Source: Aphis gossypii
Taxonomy: Eukaryota; Arthropoda; Insecta; Hemiptera; Aphididae
Assembly (NCBI RefSeq): GCF_020184175.1
Contig: NC_065533.1
Location: 6,470,695-6,534,694 of the forward strand
Reading direction: 5' to 3'
DNA: 64,000 bases
Positions 33,489 to 44,523 of this stretch are shown here, piece after piece. How positions within the stretch are numbered: position 1 is the stretch's first letter; each line of letters begins with the position of its first letter. A program made the translations under genes and the position numbers. Under the pieces are notes generated by a model. The model ran no database searches and was not told the origin of the DNA. It saw only the letters and a program-made list of their open reading frames with translations.

Positions 33489-33822
33489 TTAAGTTGCATG
33501 CCTGAGTCTGTGCTGTCTATGAATTATATGACGATAAAAGTAAACGATAAAAACGCGGGAAACTGAATGCAAAAATGTTCAAAATAGTAGTATATTCTAC
33601 AACCAAATAATTTATAATCGTATTTTCAATAATGTAGTATTGTTAATGGTGCATGTATTAGTATTATATAATGATAAATAAATAAATACATTTTTTTCTC
33701 ATACAAATCTAATATTGTACGACTGTGAGAAATTACACGCATGTAAATCGTGATTATTACGTATGGATATTTACCATTATACATTATACGTTAAATTTTA
33801 TTTACTCACCGTGAATACTTTT

Positions 33823-33922
33823 NNNNNNNNNNNNNNNNNNNNNNNNNNNNNNNNNNNNNNNNNNNNNNNNNNNNNNNNNNNNNNNNNNNNNNNNNNNNNN
33901 NNNNNNNNNNNNNNNNNNNNNN
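33823..33922. other. Assembly gap (100 N)
   Basis: Exactly 100 undetermined bases, the usual placeholder for a gap of unknown size. Features to the left and right may not be adjacent in the genome. Confidence 0.99.
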
Positions 33923-34817
33923 ACCATAATAAGTAAAATAATATAATATATAGCAAAAACAATACAAAAAATAATAAATAATAAAAATAGAAAATGTATT
34001 AACAAAACTATATGAATTTGAGATATAATGACGGACTGTCGCACACCGTCCACTATCAGCCTGATAACAAATACACTATCGCAAGCTGACAATGGAGACA
34101 AGAAAACAACGTAGTACGCAGTCCTGCCATTATATTGCGCTGCACGTCTTAGCTTGAACACAATGATAAATAATTTTAGTTAATATTTTATTATTGATAT
34201 CTTACATTGCTTTATATGGGACTAAGTATTGTTAAATGAATACCTATTAATATATTTATTTAAAAAAAACGAATATTTTTTATATAGGTATATATGTACA
34301 TATATATATATTATTAACAATTATAATATTATTAATGATATAATAATATATTACTTGTTATTCCTGTATTACTATTATAATTCTTCAATTTTTCACACAT
34401 ATCCTCATTGTAATCTGTCATATCTATGCATGGTTTAACAATATGGTTCAATGCTAATTGAGTTGCTTTATAGTTTAGTAATCTATCCTAAAAATGTTAT
34501 AAAATTTCTTAGAGAAATATTAATACTGACATGAAACTACTAAAGTATAAACAGTTTAGCAAATCCCCCACCCCATCCCCGGAGATCTTAGCTCTGATTG
34601 CATGATCATTATTTAATAACATGAAAACTAATTGCTTAATTAATTATTAGTTCTGGTAAGTATCAAATATGTTACGGACCTATACTGTCCGTATAAATTA
34701 TTTTATACGCATAAGATCGTACAATGTCAACTTTCCATAACTTATATAATTATTACTACAGGCATACGAGTACAGGACACGAGAGTGTGAAATATTATAT
34801 TAGTATATTAATTTAAC
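33923..34817. other. AT-rich DNA, no gene seen
   Basis: No supported coding region; TA-rich microsatellite-like stretches near 34280-34370. Confidence 0.55.
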
Positions 34818-34825
34818 AATTAAAG

Positions 34826-34974
34826 CAGAGGAGTGTCTAGGACCAAAATTTAGGACAGGCCTTATTGTTATAATATATAAATATAATTTTAAAATGCATA
34901 TTTTGAGTATACTTAAAGGTTAAAAATCAGGGTAGGCCCGGGCCTACCAGGCCTACCCGCTGAACACGCCTCTG
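34826..34974. mobile_element. hAT-type MITE with 8-bp target duplication
   Basis: The 149-bp element begins CAGAGGAGTGT and ends ACACGCCTCTG (inverted, one mismatch). It is flanked by identical AATTAAAG at 34818-34825 and 34975-34982. An 8-bp duplication and CAGAG/CTCTG termini are characteristic of hAT elements. An internal near-palindrome (CCCGGGCCTACCAGGCCTA) lies near its right end. No coding capacity. Confidence 0.85.
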
Positions 34975-34982
34975 AATTAAAG

Positions 34983-35406
34983 TAAAACCACACGTCTCTT
35001 TGCAAAAAGTCAAAACTCGTTGTCTTAGCGATTCGATAAGAATCATGGGTAAGAATACACAAGCAGTCTTTTCGGGACCCCTCGTATGATGGAGTCGCCA
35101 CCCACTCTTTGTACAAAATCATATATAAGGAAGACCGTGAAAAAAGCTCGACAGACGGTTACAGCTGGGAGATGCAACTCTATAGCGCATTTATGGACAG
35201 TGGTAGTTACGGCATCAGGCACGCAGAACGCTCATGTCTCCGACACATTTCTTCTACCATTACCATAGAACTGTTGACTGTCTCGTCTCGTTCTCTCGTG
35301 CGTTTCAAATTTCAACGGTATTTTAAATTTTTTTGCGTTTGTACTTTAAAAAAACTGTAATTTTTTGTGTTTTGCTGTTGATATTATTGTTATAAAACAT
35401 ACTGCA
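34983..35406. other. Unassigned leader region before the P element
   Basis: A GC-richer stretch (35050-35300) precedes the THAP exon. It may hold the promoter or left terminus of the P element, but no inverted repeat with the 39.4-39.8 kb side was recognised. Confidence 0.35.
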
Positions 35407-38400
35407 ATGCCTAGACACGCATATAAGTGTTGTATTGCTCAATGCAGCTCTTAAGGTTCGTATATTTTTGATGTATTATAATTTATATTTATTGTTTATT
35501 CAACTATTAGCTACTTATAGGGCTGTTCTTTATTTGATCAGTACAAAAAATAAAAATTTTATTTTCTACTTTATGTGTGCAAATCATAAAATTGAAATAC
35601 CTAAGTACCTACATTAACGTACTACGTTATAGTATCGTTAAATCGGTTTTAAATTCATAACTAACAAATTTTCTATTGTTTATACCTAATTAAAAATCTG
35701 CAGCTACAAAATAAATGTAAATGATGCCTTACGTATTATACTGACAAATATGAACTATATAATACTTAAATTATAGTCCAATTAATTATTATTTAATTTA
35801 ACCATTTGTAGGTACAGTATCCCACAGGTTTCCTAATTCTAGGACAAATATGGAAACTTATCTTAAGCGGGTCGAGATAATTGGAGAGGATCTTAAAACT
35901 ATCGATCCATCATTAGTATATTACAAAAAACGAGTTTGCTCTCTCCATTTTGTAAACGATGACATAAGTCCAGGGACCAATAGCAAATTAAAAGCTATTG
36001 CTTTTCCTACTTTACATACACCTGGTAAATTCATTACTCAAAAAATTTAAATTGTTTTTTTAATTATCATTTAATTTTTTTTTCATATATTTTACATTAT
36101 TTAAATTCAATTTTGACTTTCAGTTCCTATTGCAGCAGTTTTGTCTATGACTAGTCAAACTTATGCACCAGTACCTCTGGCTGAATCATCAGGTGTGTTT
36201 CATTTTTTTTATTCATATATTTTACATTATTTAATTCCAATTTTGACTTTCAGTTCCTACTACAGCAGTTTTGTCTATGACAAGTCAAACGTGTACACCA
36301 GCATCTCTGGCCGAACCATCATCAAATCAAAACGAATCATTTGGTATGTTATTCTGTATTCAATTTTTAGTTCATATATTTATATTTATTTGTTTTTCAG
36401 AGGAAAGTTTTGTGGAAGGAATATTTGTATTGCCGGACGATTCACCTATTCGTTGTATGTATTTCAGTTATTAATCTTAAACTTAAGGATGGCTGTAACA
36501 GTGTTACTTCATTAATCTTTTTGTTTCTTGATACATTTTATCACTTTTTTTCCTTGCTGATATTTAATTGATTAAGGAAAAGCGGCATGGTCAATTATTT
36601 TTTTGCTTAATAATTGCTTATTATTGCTTATTTTTTAATATTTAGTGCATGATAATGATGGACAAGTTATGGATTACAATAGTAAAAAGTCTACAAAAAT
36701 AACCAAACCTAGAACTGGTGAATCTTTTATATTCTTCTTATTTCTTTTATGAGGATGTGGCACCTGTATTATAATAACTGTCCATTAGGCCGCATATTAA
36801 GTATTTAAAGCTTAACTGCTTAAAATCTGCAGGTATCCCATCAACAATATACCTAAAAAAGATAATTGCTGCTTAATGTAATACATTTTATAATTATTCA
36901 AAATAATTGGATTCTTCTAATGTTGGGATTTTGGCAAAAATTAGTGTCCATAAAGCTGCAAAATTGACTCTATGGTGCAAATCAATGTATGCTGACAATA
37001 TAATTTTGAAAAGAAAGCTCCAATAAGAATCTTCAAAAGCTAAAACATTCAAGCAAAAATTAAGGGCTGCTGAAAATTTCTCTGAACGTTATATCAACGA
37101 TAAGTTGTCTGGCAAACTATCACCAGCTGCTACTTTGTTTACTAATTTGCAAATTCGAGAAACTCAAAAACAGAAGAAAGAGAGAAGATTCATGCTAGAT
37201 GAAAAAATACTAAGTTTGTCACTGTATAAGAAGAGTCCAAAATCCTATAAGTTATTGTCATCATTGTTTACTTTACCATACCGTCGATCATTAACTTCTT
37301 TGCTGCATCAAGTTAAAATCGAACCAGGTATATCTCCAGTTGTAATGTAAGTGTTTAAAGAAAAAGTAAATAAGTTAAAGGTCAATGAGAAATTTTGTAC
37401 ATTAATGTTTGACGAGGTGAACCTAAGTACAGAACTACATTACAATGCAGCTTCAGGAAAAATTGATAGCTTTGAAAATAATGGGTGTGCAACGACTCAG
37501 GAATTTGCTGACCATGCACTCGTAGTCATGGTGAAAGGAATTACCAAAAAATACAAACAGCCGATTGCTTATACTTTTATAAAAGGATCGACAGATAAAT
37601 TTCTGTTGTGCGCTTTGATAAAAAAGGTTGTGACCAGCATTCAAAAAACTGGGTTGAAAATAATTGCTACAATATGCGATCAAGGGGCTAGCAATGAAGG
37701 TGCAATCAAGTTATTGAATGAAGAAACTAAAGCTTACTGTTTAAAAAAAAAAATAAAGTACAGTGAAGATTTTTATGAAATTGAATGTGAAGGAAACGAA
37801 AGAATAAAGATTATTCATCTGTTCGACCCTCTACTGAAAGGCATCAGAAATAATCTACTACAAAAAGATTTAATATTTATGACAAACAATGAGAAAAAAG
37901 TAGCTCAATGGCAACACCTGGCAGACCTCTACAAGCTAGACAGCAGCATCGAGGAGATAAAAATGTTACCGAGGATTACTGATTATCACATTATTCCTGG
38001 TAAAATCAAAAAAATGAAAGTGAAAATAGCAGCACAGGTTTTAAACCAACGCGTTTCAGCACTGATGAGATTCTTATCCGGTAAATGTTAATATGTTCTA
38101 CCATCTTTGTTTGAAGTTTTGTTTGTAATATAGGTACTATAATTTGAATGTACGGTTTCAGCCAAAGGAATACTTGATCCTAGTTCTCAAGACACAGCTG
38201 ATGCTTGTCTTTTTTTCGACAAACTTTTTGATTCGGTCAATGGAAATTTGCATAAAATTGTTGATGGCAAAATTTATCGTTCAGCATTAAAAAAAAGAAG
38301 CCCTCACCATGAATTTTGGCAAAGTGCTTTGAAGATACTTAATTCTATGGTGTTTGTTGATTCGGTTACAAAAAAAAAAGTCTTCCACGCCACAACCAAG

Positions 38401-39361
38401 GACCATACAAAACTGGATAAAAACCATCAGAAGTATACATATTTTTACACATTATACAGTGTAATAATAACTTAGCATATTTTCAATACAATTGAGTTCT
38501 GTTTAACTAATAATTATTAGTTATAATAATAATTTTGATGATATTCCGATGTAATTAATTTTTCTATGTTTTCAAAATATATACAAAGTAATGGCAGAAT
38601 ACGGTGTACATTCCTTATTGGTTCGCAACTTCAACCAAGATCCAATCGAAAATTTCTTTGGTGCGATTCGGAGTCTTGGTTATCGTTCCAATAATCCTTC
38701 AACTCAGGGGTTTTCTTCAGCATACAATACTTTGATGTTAAATAATTTAAGAACATCGCACTCGGTTGGAAGCAATTGTGAAGAAGACTTCTCAGAAGGT
38801 GCTCTGGCTTCATATAATTTACTGTTTTCTAAGATAAATAATGATTTTACACAAAACATATATCATGAACCTAGCGTTGCTGATGGGTTAGTAAAAAATA
38901 AATCTGTATGTACATTGTACACTTGAGCTATCATACTTAAAGTTTCAAACCCAAAATTATATTGCTGGATTTATAATTAAAAAATTAAGTACAATTCTGT
39001 TTAAAAAATTTAAGATATGTATAGGTCAGATTTGTACTATAGCGTTGGTAAATCTCATGATCTCGTGATAGCAAAAGAATACAATGAACAACTTAACCTC
39101 AAGTATCCAAATGTTAGTTTTTGTCGTTTAATACAGGCTATAACTGATCTTATATATTTACAACTTCCTTCAATATGTCATCGGTTAGATTATAAGTTAG
39201 TTTTAATTTCTAAAATTCAAGAACAATTTAGTCTAAACATAATAAACTGTCCAATTCACTCTGAACAATTTGAAAACAAAATTTTAAATTTCTCCATTAA
39301 ATTATTAACAAACCACTGGTGTGTGGAAGTTAATCGTATAATAAATGGTAAAAAAAAATAA
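35407..39361 (+). pseudogene. P-element-like transposase with THAP domain (THAP9 family), decayed
   Basis: A first THAP exon begins at 35407 (MPRHAYKCCIAQC) and meets a stop before a usable donor. Exon 35812-36024 completes the C2CH finger (VCSLHF). Small phase-1 exons follow at 36124-36192, 36254-36343, 36401-36454 and about 36645-36720. The body runs 37050-38091: coiled region, HTH-like segment (KILSLSLYKKSPKSY), then the RNase H core with Asp in LMFDEVNLS and ICDQGASNEG. A TAA at 37348-37350 lies between VVM and VFKEK in the same frame. Further segments are at 38160-38475, 38591-38926 (NFNQDPIENFFGAIRSLGYR) and 39017-39361. It excises and inserts P-type DNA in intact members. The first-exon stop and the stop at 37348 argue against activity. 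Confidence 0.82.
36124..36343 (+). repeat. Duplicated exon-intron unit inside the P-element gene
   Basis: Exons 36124-36192 and 36254-36343 share VLSMTSQT and LAE blocks, and their preceding introns share TTCATATATTTTACATTATTTAA..TTTTGACTTTCAG. Each exon is phase 1 on both sides. Period is 130 bp. Confidence 0.8.
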
Positions 39362-39750
39362 ATTCTAACGAAAAAGATAACATTAAAATAGCAGCAACTA
39401 ATAGGTATAATAAATTCTCAAAGTTTAAAAGTAAAACAATATTTCAATTTGCTTAAACTAAATTGCCATTTAATCTATTATGTTTAATAATATTTAAATT
39501 TTCTTTTCATGTATTATTCTTGTTTATATTATAATAATTTTATAGTATAATAATTAATATTTAATTTATTATTTATTTTTTATAATATTCATTGTTATTA
39601 TTTATATTATGCTGTTAAATATAACAATATTATAGTACAATTAAATATTTTATTTTAATTTCTATTGTTTTCCAAACACCTATTAATTAACAATAATAAA
39701 TCGGTAAAGAAAAAAGAATTTCAATTGATAAATTCAAAAAAAAGCGGGAA

Positions 39751-40082
39751 TGTATTCTAGTAGCCGCCGTTCTGCCAGCGTTGTAGTTCTTACATCAGAC
39801 ACCAGGAGCGCTGTTTTCAATGCTCCAATTTTTAACACTGCAGTTTCCTATCTATTTAATTTTCTTATCTATGGGTTACAGTATAACCAATGGATAGGGA
39901 TATCTATGACACTCAAAGGCCGGTCGTAACACCACTCACTATCTTACTATATATAATTTAATCTTAAGCTTATAACAACTGTATTCGTGCAAGGAATATT
40001 TTAATAAACGTTACGTATACTTGAACAACACGACGTATTCATTTTGTACGCTGATGCATGAATCGACCCAGTCGGGACGCAA
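39751..40082 (+). mobile_element. Possible solo LTR
   Basis: A polypurine tract (AAAAAAAAGCGGGAA) directly precedes TGTATTCTAG at 39751. A TATA-like CTATATATAA lies near 39950, AATAAA near 40002, and the unit may end in CA near 40082-40084. No matching inverted ends beyond TG/CA and no duplication were found. Confidence 0.3.
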
Positions 40083-40084
40083 CA

Positions 40085-43000
40085 AATGTAACAGTCAATT
40101 GGTCGTTTTCAAAATAATATATGTATCATATAAAAATAATTGTTAGTTGTAATTTGTTTTAAAAAAATATGTAAAAATATGTGTAAAAATAATTATAAGT
40201 TATAAAAAATAATGTGCGTGAAAAGTATTTTAAGTTGTGAGCTATCATCGTTGGTATATATTCATCAAATGTTCTATTATCAAATGTTTTACATAAGACA
40301 TATTGCATTTATCCTCTCAGCGGTGTTATTATATTTCCTCCATTTTTTAGCGATTTTCAAACCATTATGCAATCCTTCTATTGATTGGTTTGTGGAAAGT
40401 TATATTCATATAGCAATTTTAAATTGTAATCAAATATTTTTTATTTTTATTTTTCTTTCCATTTTGCCAACCCGTGTTTCTTCAAAATAGTCAAGTAAAT
40501 TAGATTCGAGTAACAAGGAGTTTTAACCAAATGTTCAAAACATCTAATAAGTAAAAATAGAATTAACAGGAACATATGCTAGACGTCTAATTTTTTTTTA
40601 TTTCAAAAGCTAAAATGGGATATTCTTTGTATTGTTTTGATAAACCACATTCTTGAATGATCTTCAAATAGATTGCGCAAAGTGAAAATGACAATCACGA
40701 ATTTTGATATCACCTAATTATTTTTTGAAAGCATTCATTGCTGTATTTCAAAATCTAACACGATGATTTTAATTTTAAGTTGCTGTTTAATGTTTTTAGG
40801 CATTGTAATAAACGAATATATGTTTTTTTTTTATTTGGTAAAAGTGCATACACCGAAGGTAAAACTTTTTAAGATTGAATTCCGTGAATAGTATATGGTT
40901 GAGAAAATATAGACGGGGAGAATTCCATTTGCATATCAATGATCGCATTCGGACATTTTTTGAAAATTTTCTTTCGTGGGAAATAGAAGAAAACGATCGC
41001 AGTTTTCCTGTTCATCACCGAAAGAATTAAATAGTATAAATGACTTCACACCTGGTATTACAAGATCATACTATAGTGATTGAGGTTTTTGCTGTATTTT
41101 CGCGTTATTTTACGCGCAGAATAGTGATTTTCATTTATCGTACGTCGGGCATTTGACCGGAAACTGCTATTCTATTTAACTAAAATTTTTAAAATTATAT
41201 TAGATTATAAAATGTATTATACTATAAACATTTAGTTATTGATTATTAATCATTATTATTATCTTTAAAGTAATAATTGCTACAACAGTGAACAGATTGA
41301 GTATCTACTGCAGAGTTCAATATTCTTAGCAAGCTCCTTTAAACTTCCTTTTACGCTTTTGGCAATGTCCGGCAAATGAATATGTGATATTAAGGTTAAA
41401 TTAAAAAAATTAAAAAAGAATATTTATCTGAATATATTATTATTGTTTTAATTTTTTTTTACATTTTTAACATATTCTTAAATAGTTTTTACTCTTTCAC
41501 TTTAAGACCTAATATAATCTAGAGTCATGTTAAATGTATTTTTTTGTATTTTTGCGTTATCTTTCAAATAGCACTAGACTACACCGTCTATCATAGTCAA
41601 CTGAAACACAATGCACTCCTGTATGTAGTACAGACTATAGAGGCAACATATTATTTTTATTCCAGATAAATGACATCCGATAATATTTATTATCATAACA
41701 TACTATAATCGTATAGATATTGTGCAATACCTAATAAAGCTGGATGTAAATAAATACATGCTATTATTCAACTTAATAGCAAAACCTATAATAATAATTA
41801 TTGTAAATTTATAGGTTCATACATAGGTAACTTTCTTAAAGTAATATTTTTGTTTCGCGACGAAAATATACTTCGACCTATTTACCAAGCGATCATAAGC
41901 GATCGTAAGCGACGTAAGATCATTAAACATTACAAGGTACGAGGATCTCCTACCCCATGTGATGTCTCCATCTTACAGTTTACACGCATGTAAGATCAAA
42001 ACATACTTTAAAATCATAATATAAATGGAAATCTACGTGCGATTCTAGATAATAGTTTTACCTTTAAATTTTATAATAGGTCAATTTACTCTAATGTCAA
42101 AACTAACGGCATTCTATTGAAACTAGTGAACAAAAATTTGCTATGTTATACGTAAACAATACATACGGGCAAAGCGTCATTTAATAAATCAAACAAAATT
42201 ATTTTAACTTATTAAACTATTTAACTTATTTTAGATTCTGAACTCTCTTTAGATAAACATTTTTCAAAAATTTTCAAAAAAAAGTGACGGAAAACGGGAA
42301 TTTTTAAGCAAAATAAGTTTTTGACCAAATCAATTTTTTTATATCGTTGTAACTCTATAATAATGAACCACTGTAAATACTTGAAATGTTGAATAATAGT
42401 ATTAATATTAGTATTTATTAATGTTAGTCTATATAAAGTTAAATTTCTAAAATATTTTGACTTTTTTGAACTATTCATAGACAACTGAAATTTTCAATTT
42501 TCCTCATTTTTTAATTTTTTTTTGAAGTGTCGATTTAAAAAAATTTGGATCACCAAAAACTTGACAATTTAATGCAAGGTTTCTTATGAGCTTTTCTTAT
42601 TGTATTTAAAAAAAAATCAAAAATCGTTAATCACAATTTTCTTTTATAAGCGTTTATAGTTCAAATTTTTATGAAATTTGTCAAAATCGCGAAAATTTGC
42701 AAGTAATTTTGTAGTTAAAAATCATAAAATCTTTTTTATTTATATCTTATGTTAAAAATTCAACATTAAGTTTTCTATAAGTTTTCCTTCAAATAACTTT
42801 AGAGAGAACTCGAATCATCATTATAGGAAAAATGTTATGTGCGTATGAATTTTACATTTTTATGAAATTGCGTAGCGATAACGATTTATCCTCAAACGAT
42901 TTTAAATATTTGTTATTTTTCAAAAAGTATTAGTCATAGATACTTGAAGATTTCACCAGTTTTTAGGTTGGTATTTTCTTTACAGGGTATAATTTTCAAA

Positions 43001-43670
43001 ATATTTTGCTTATTTTAAGGCATTTGAAGTATTCGTGTTTGTTTAATTTTTTTTTTTTTTTATAAATATCGATACGATTTTTTTGGCTAATTCAAAATAT
43101 TTGAAAATAGAATACAAAGTTACTCAAAAGTTATTCTTAAAGTGATTCAAAAATTATAAGAATACATAGACAAATTTTTTTTTAATTGGCTTTTTAAGTT
43201 CAAATATTGACAAAAATTCGACAAAATCATGATTATTTGCAAATTATTTTGTGGGTATGATTCATAAAAATTTTTATATCAGTAGCTAAGAGTTGCAAAT
43301 TGAATACAAAATTTTTCATAAATCAGGCAAACAATCATTAGAAAAGGACTTAAACTTTGGTTTATTCAGGCCGTTAAAACATAAACCTCCTTTTTCATCA
43401 ACCACTGGAAATATATCCTAGGCTGACAAATTATCTCCATTCGGAATCGTTTTTAGTATAATGTAATGATATCTATCATTGGATTCAAATTTAACACTGC
43501 TATTATAGTTATATTATTGTGGTCCACACGGCATCTAATGTACAGCAAAACGGTTCCCACTTTTTTTCATTTAAAAATGTTAACTCAAGTTGAAATAATG
43601 GTAATTTACATTTTTACATTGTGTCAATTGTAATTAAAATATTCTAACAATGAAATACTGCATCACCATA
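40085..43670. other. AT-rich intergenic DNA
   Basis: No gene supported. ORFs at 40212-40490 and 42221-42484 are hydrophobic or Lys/Ile-rich without domain features. Contains the diverged direct repeats listed separately. Confidence 0.5.
42640..43345. repeat. Diverged direct repeats, about 530 bp apart
   Basis: 42650-42800 and 43190-43345 share GTTCAAAT, GACAAAATC, ATTTGCAAxTxATTTTGT, ATTCAxAxxTxAAxxTTTTC and related blocks in the same order. Both lie in a T-rich tract rich in TTTTTGAAAA motifs, consistent with an old satellite or the interior of an unclassified transposon. Confidence 0.45.
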
Positions 43671-43679
43671 TTTGTTCGA

Positions 43680-44460
43680 TCTTTTTGACTGTCGAGTTGC
43701 CGCCGTCGGATGTCGCGCTATGTACTATGGTCATGTTCGCTACGCGCCGTCAGCCGCAATGCTATGTTGGCTAGACTGTCGTTAACAGCGTTTTGTCGCT
43801 GGCGAACCGGTGCGTTCGTTGTGCTTTCTGTTCGGTTCCGTCCGTGAAAGTGTACGCGTTTCCTCGTCCGTACCATCTGTACGCAAAACCACGTTTTTTT
43901 TTGTGCCGTTTAAGCTTGATTATTTGCGTTGCTTTGGTATCGTTAGCGCTCCGTTGCTCTACGTGTAATTACTGTTGCTGTACAGTCCGTTCTCCGTTGA
44001 TTCACGAGTTCTTTGGTTGTTGTTGTCAACGCATTGCGCTACGCTCAGGTGCACACACGTGAACCACGTGTCAACTCGCTGCTCCGCTACGCATTCGCTT
44101 GTTCGTGTACGTGTCGCTCCACACCAGTGTCCAGTACGACAAAAGGCTTTTCCGAACGATCGCTTGCTCGCGATATCCCACAGCTCAGCCGTTCATCACC
44201 ACCTCAATACCCACAGTCACAGTTGCAGTGGTACAGGCCAGACGGTGATCCCAGCCCCTCCCCTTGTACCTTGTATTAATGATTTTATAATATTGTTATC
44301 CCTTTTATTATTATTTGTATTTTATTGCTCTTCTTGTTATTTTATTATTATATTGTGCTCTGCATTATAAGCAAATTGTTAGTCACTTAAATTTTCCCAC
44401 TCACGAAGGTCCGGAGGACTTAGCGTCCAACGTACGTCTTAGTAAGGCCCGTTGTTGTAA
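43680..44460. other. GC-rich island with overlapping ORFs, function unknown
   Basis: About 600 bp of CpG-rich DNA (GCCGCCGTCGGATGTCGCGC) is open in more than one plus-strand frame (43793-44062, 43975-44370). None shows domains, and the products are Cys/His/Ser-rich in a way set by composition. It could be the 5' non-coding part of a repeat or a transcript exon. It lies just below the last exon found of the minus-strand gene. Confidence 0.3.
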
Positions 44461-44523
44461 ACAATGTTAAATGTTGACTTTTTCAATTTGTTTTTTCAAT
44501 GATAACTATAATATTGTACTTAC

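Noticed and set aside
33802..34161. Minus-strand ORF spanning the gap
   Set aside because: It reads through 100 Ns and is hydrophobic only from composition.
39735..39900. Right terminal inverted repeat of the P element
   Set aside because: No reverse-complement match was found upstream of 35407.
40212..40490. Hydrophobic 92-aa ORF resembling a membrane protein
   Set aside because: No start context, homology or splice evidence; composition of AT-rich DNA gives Phe/Ile/Leu-rich ORFs by chance.
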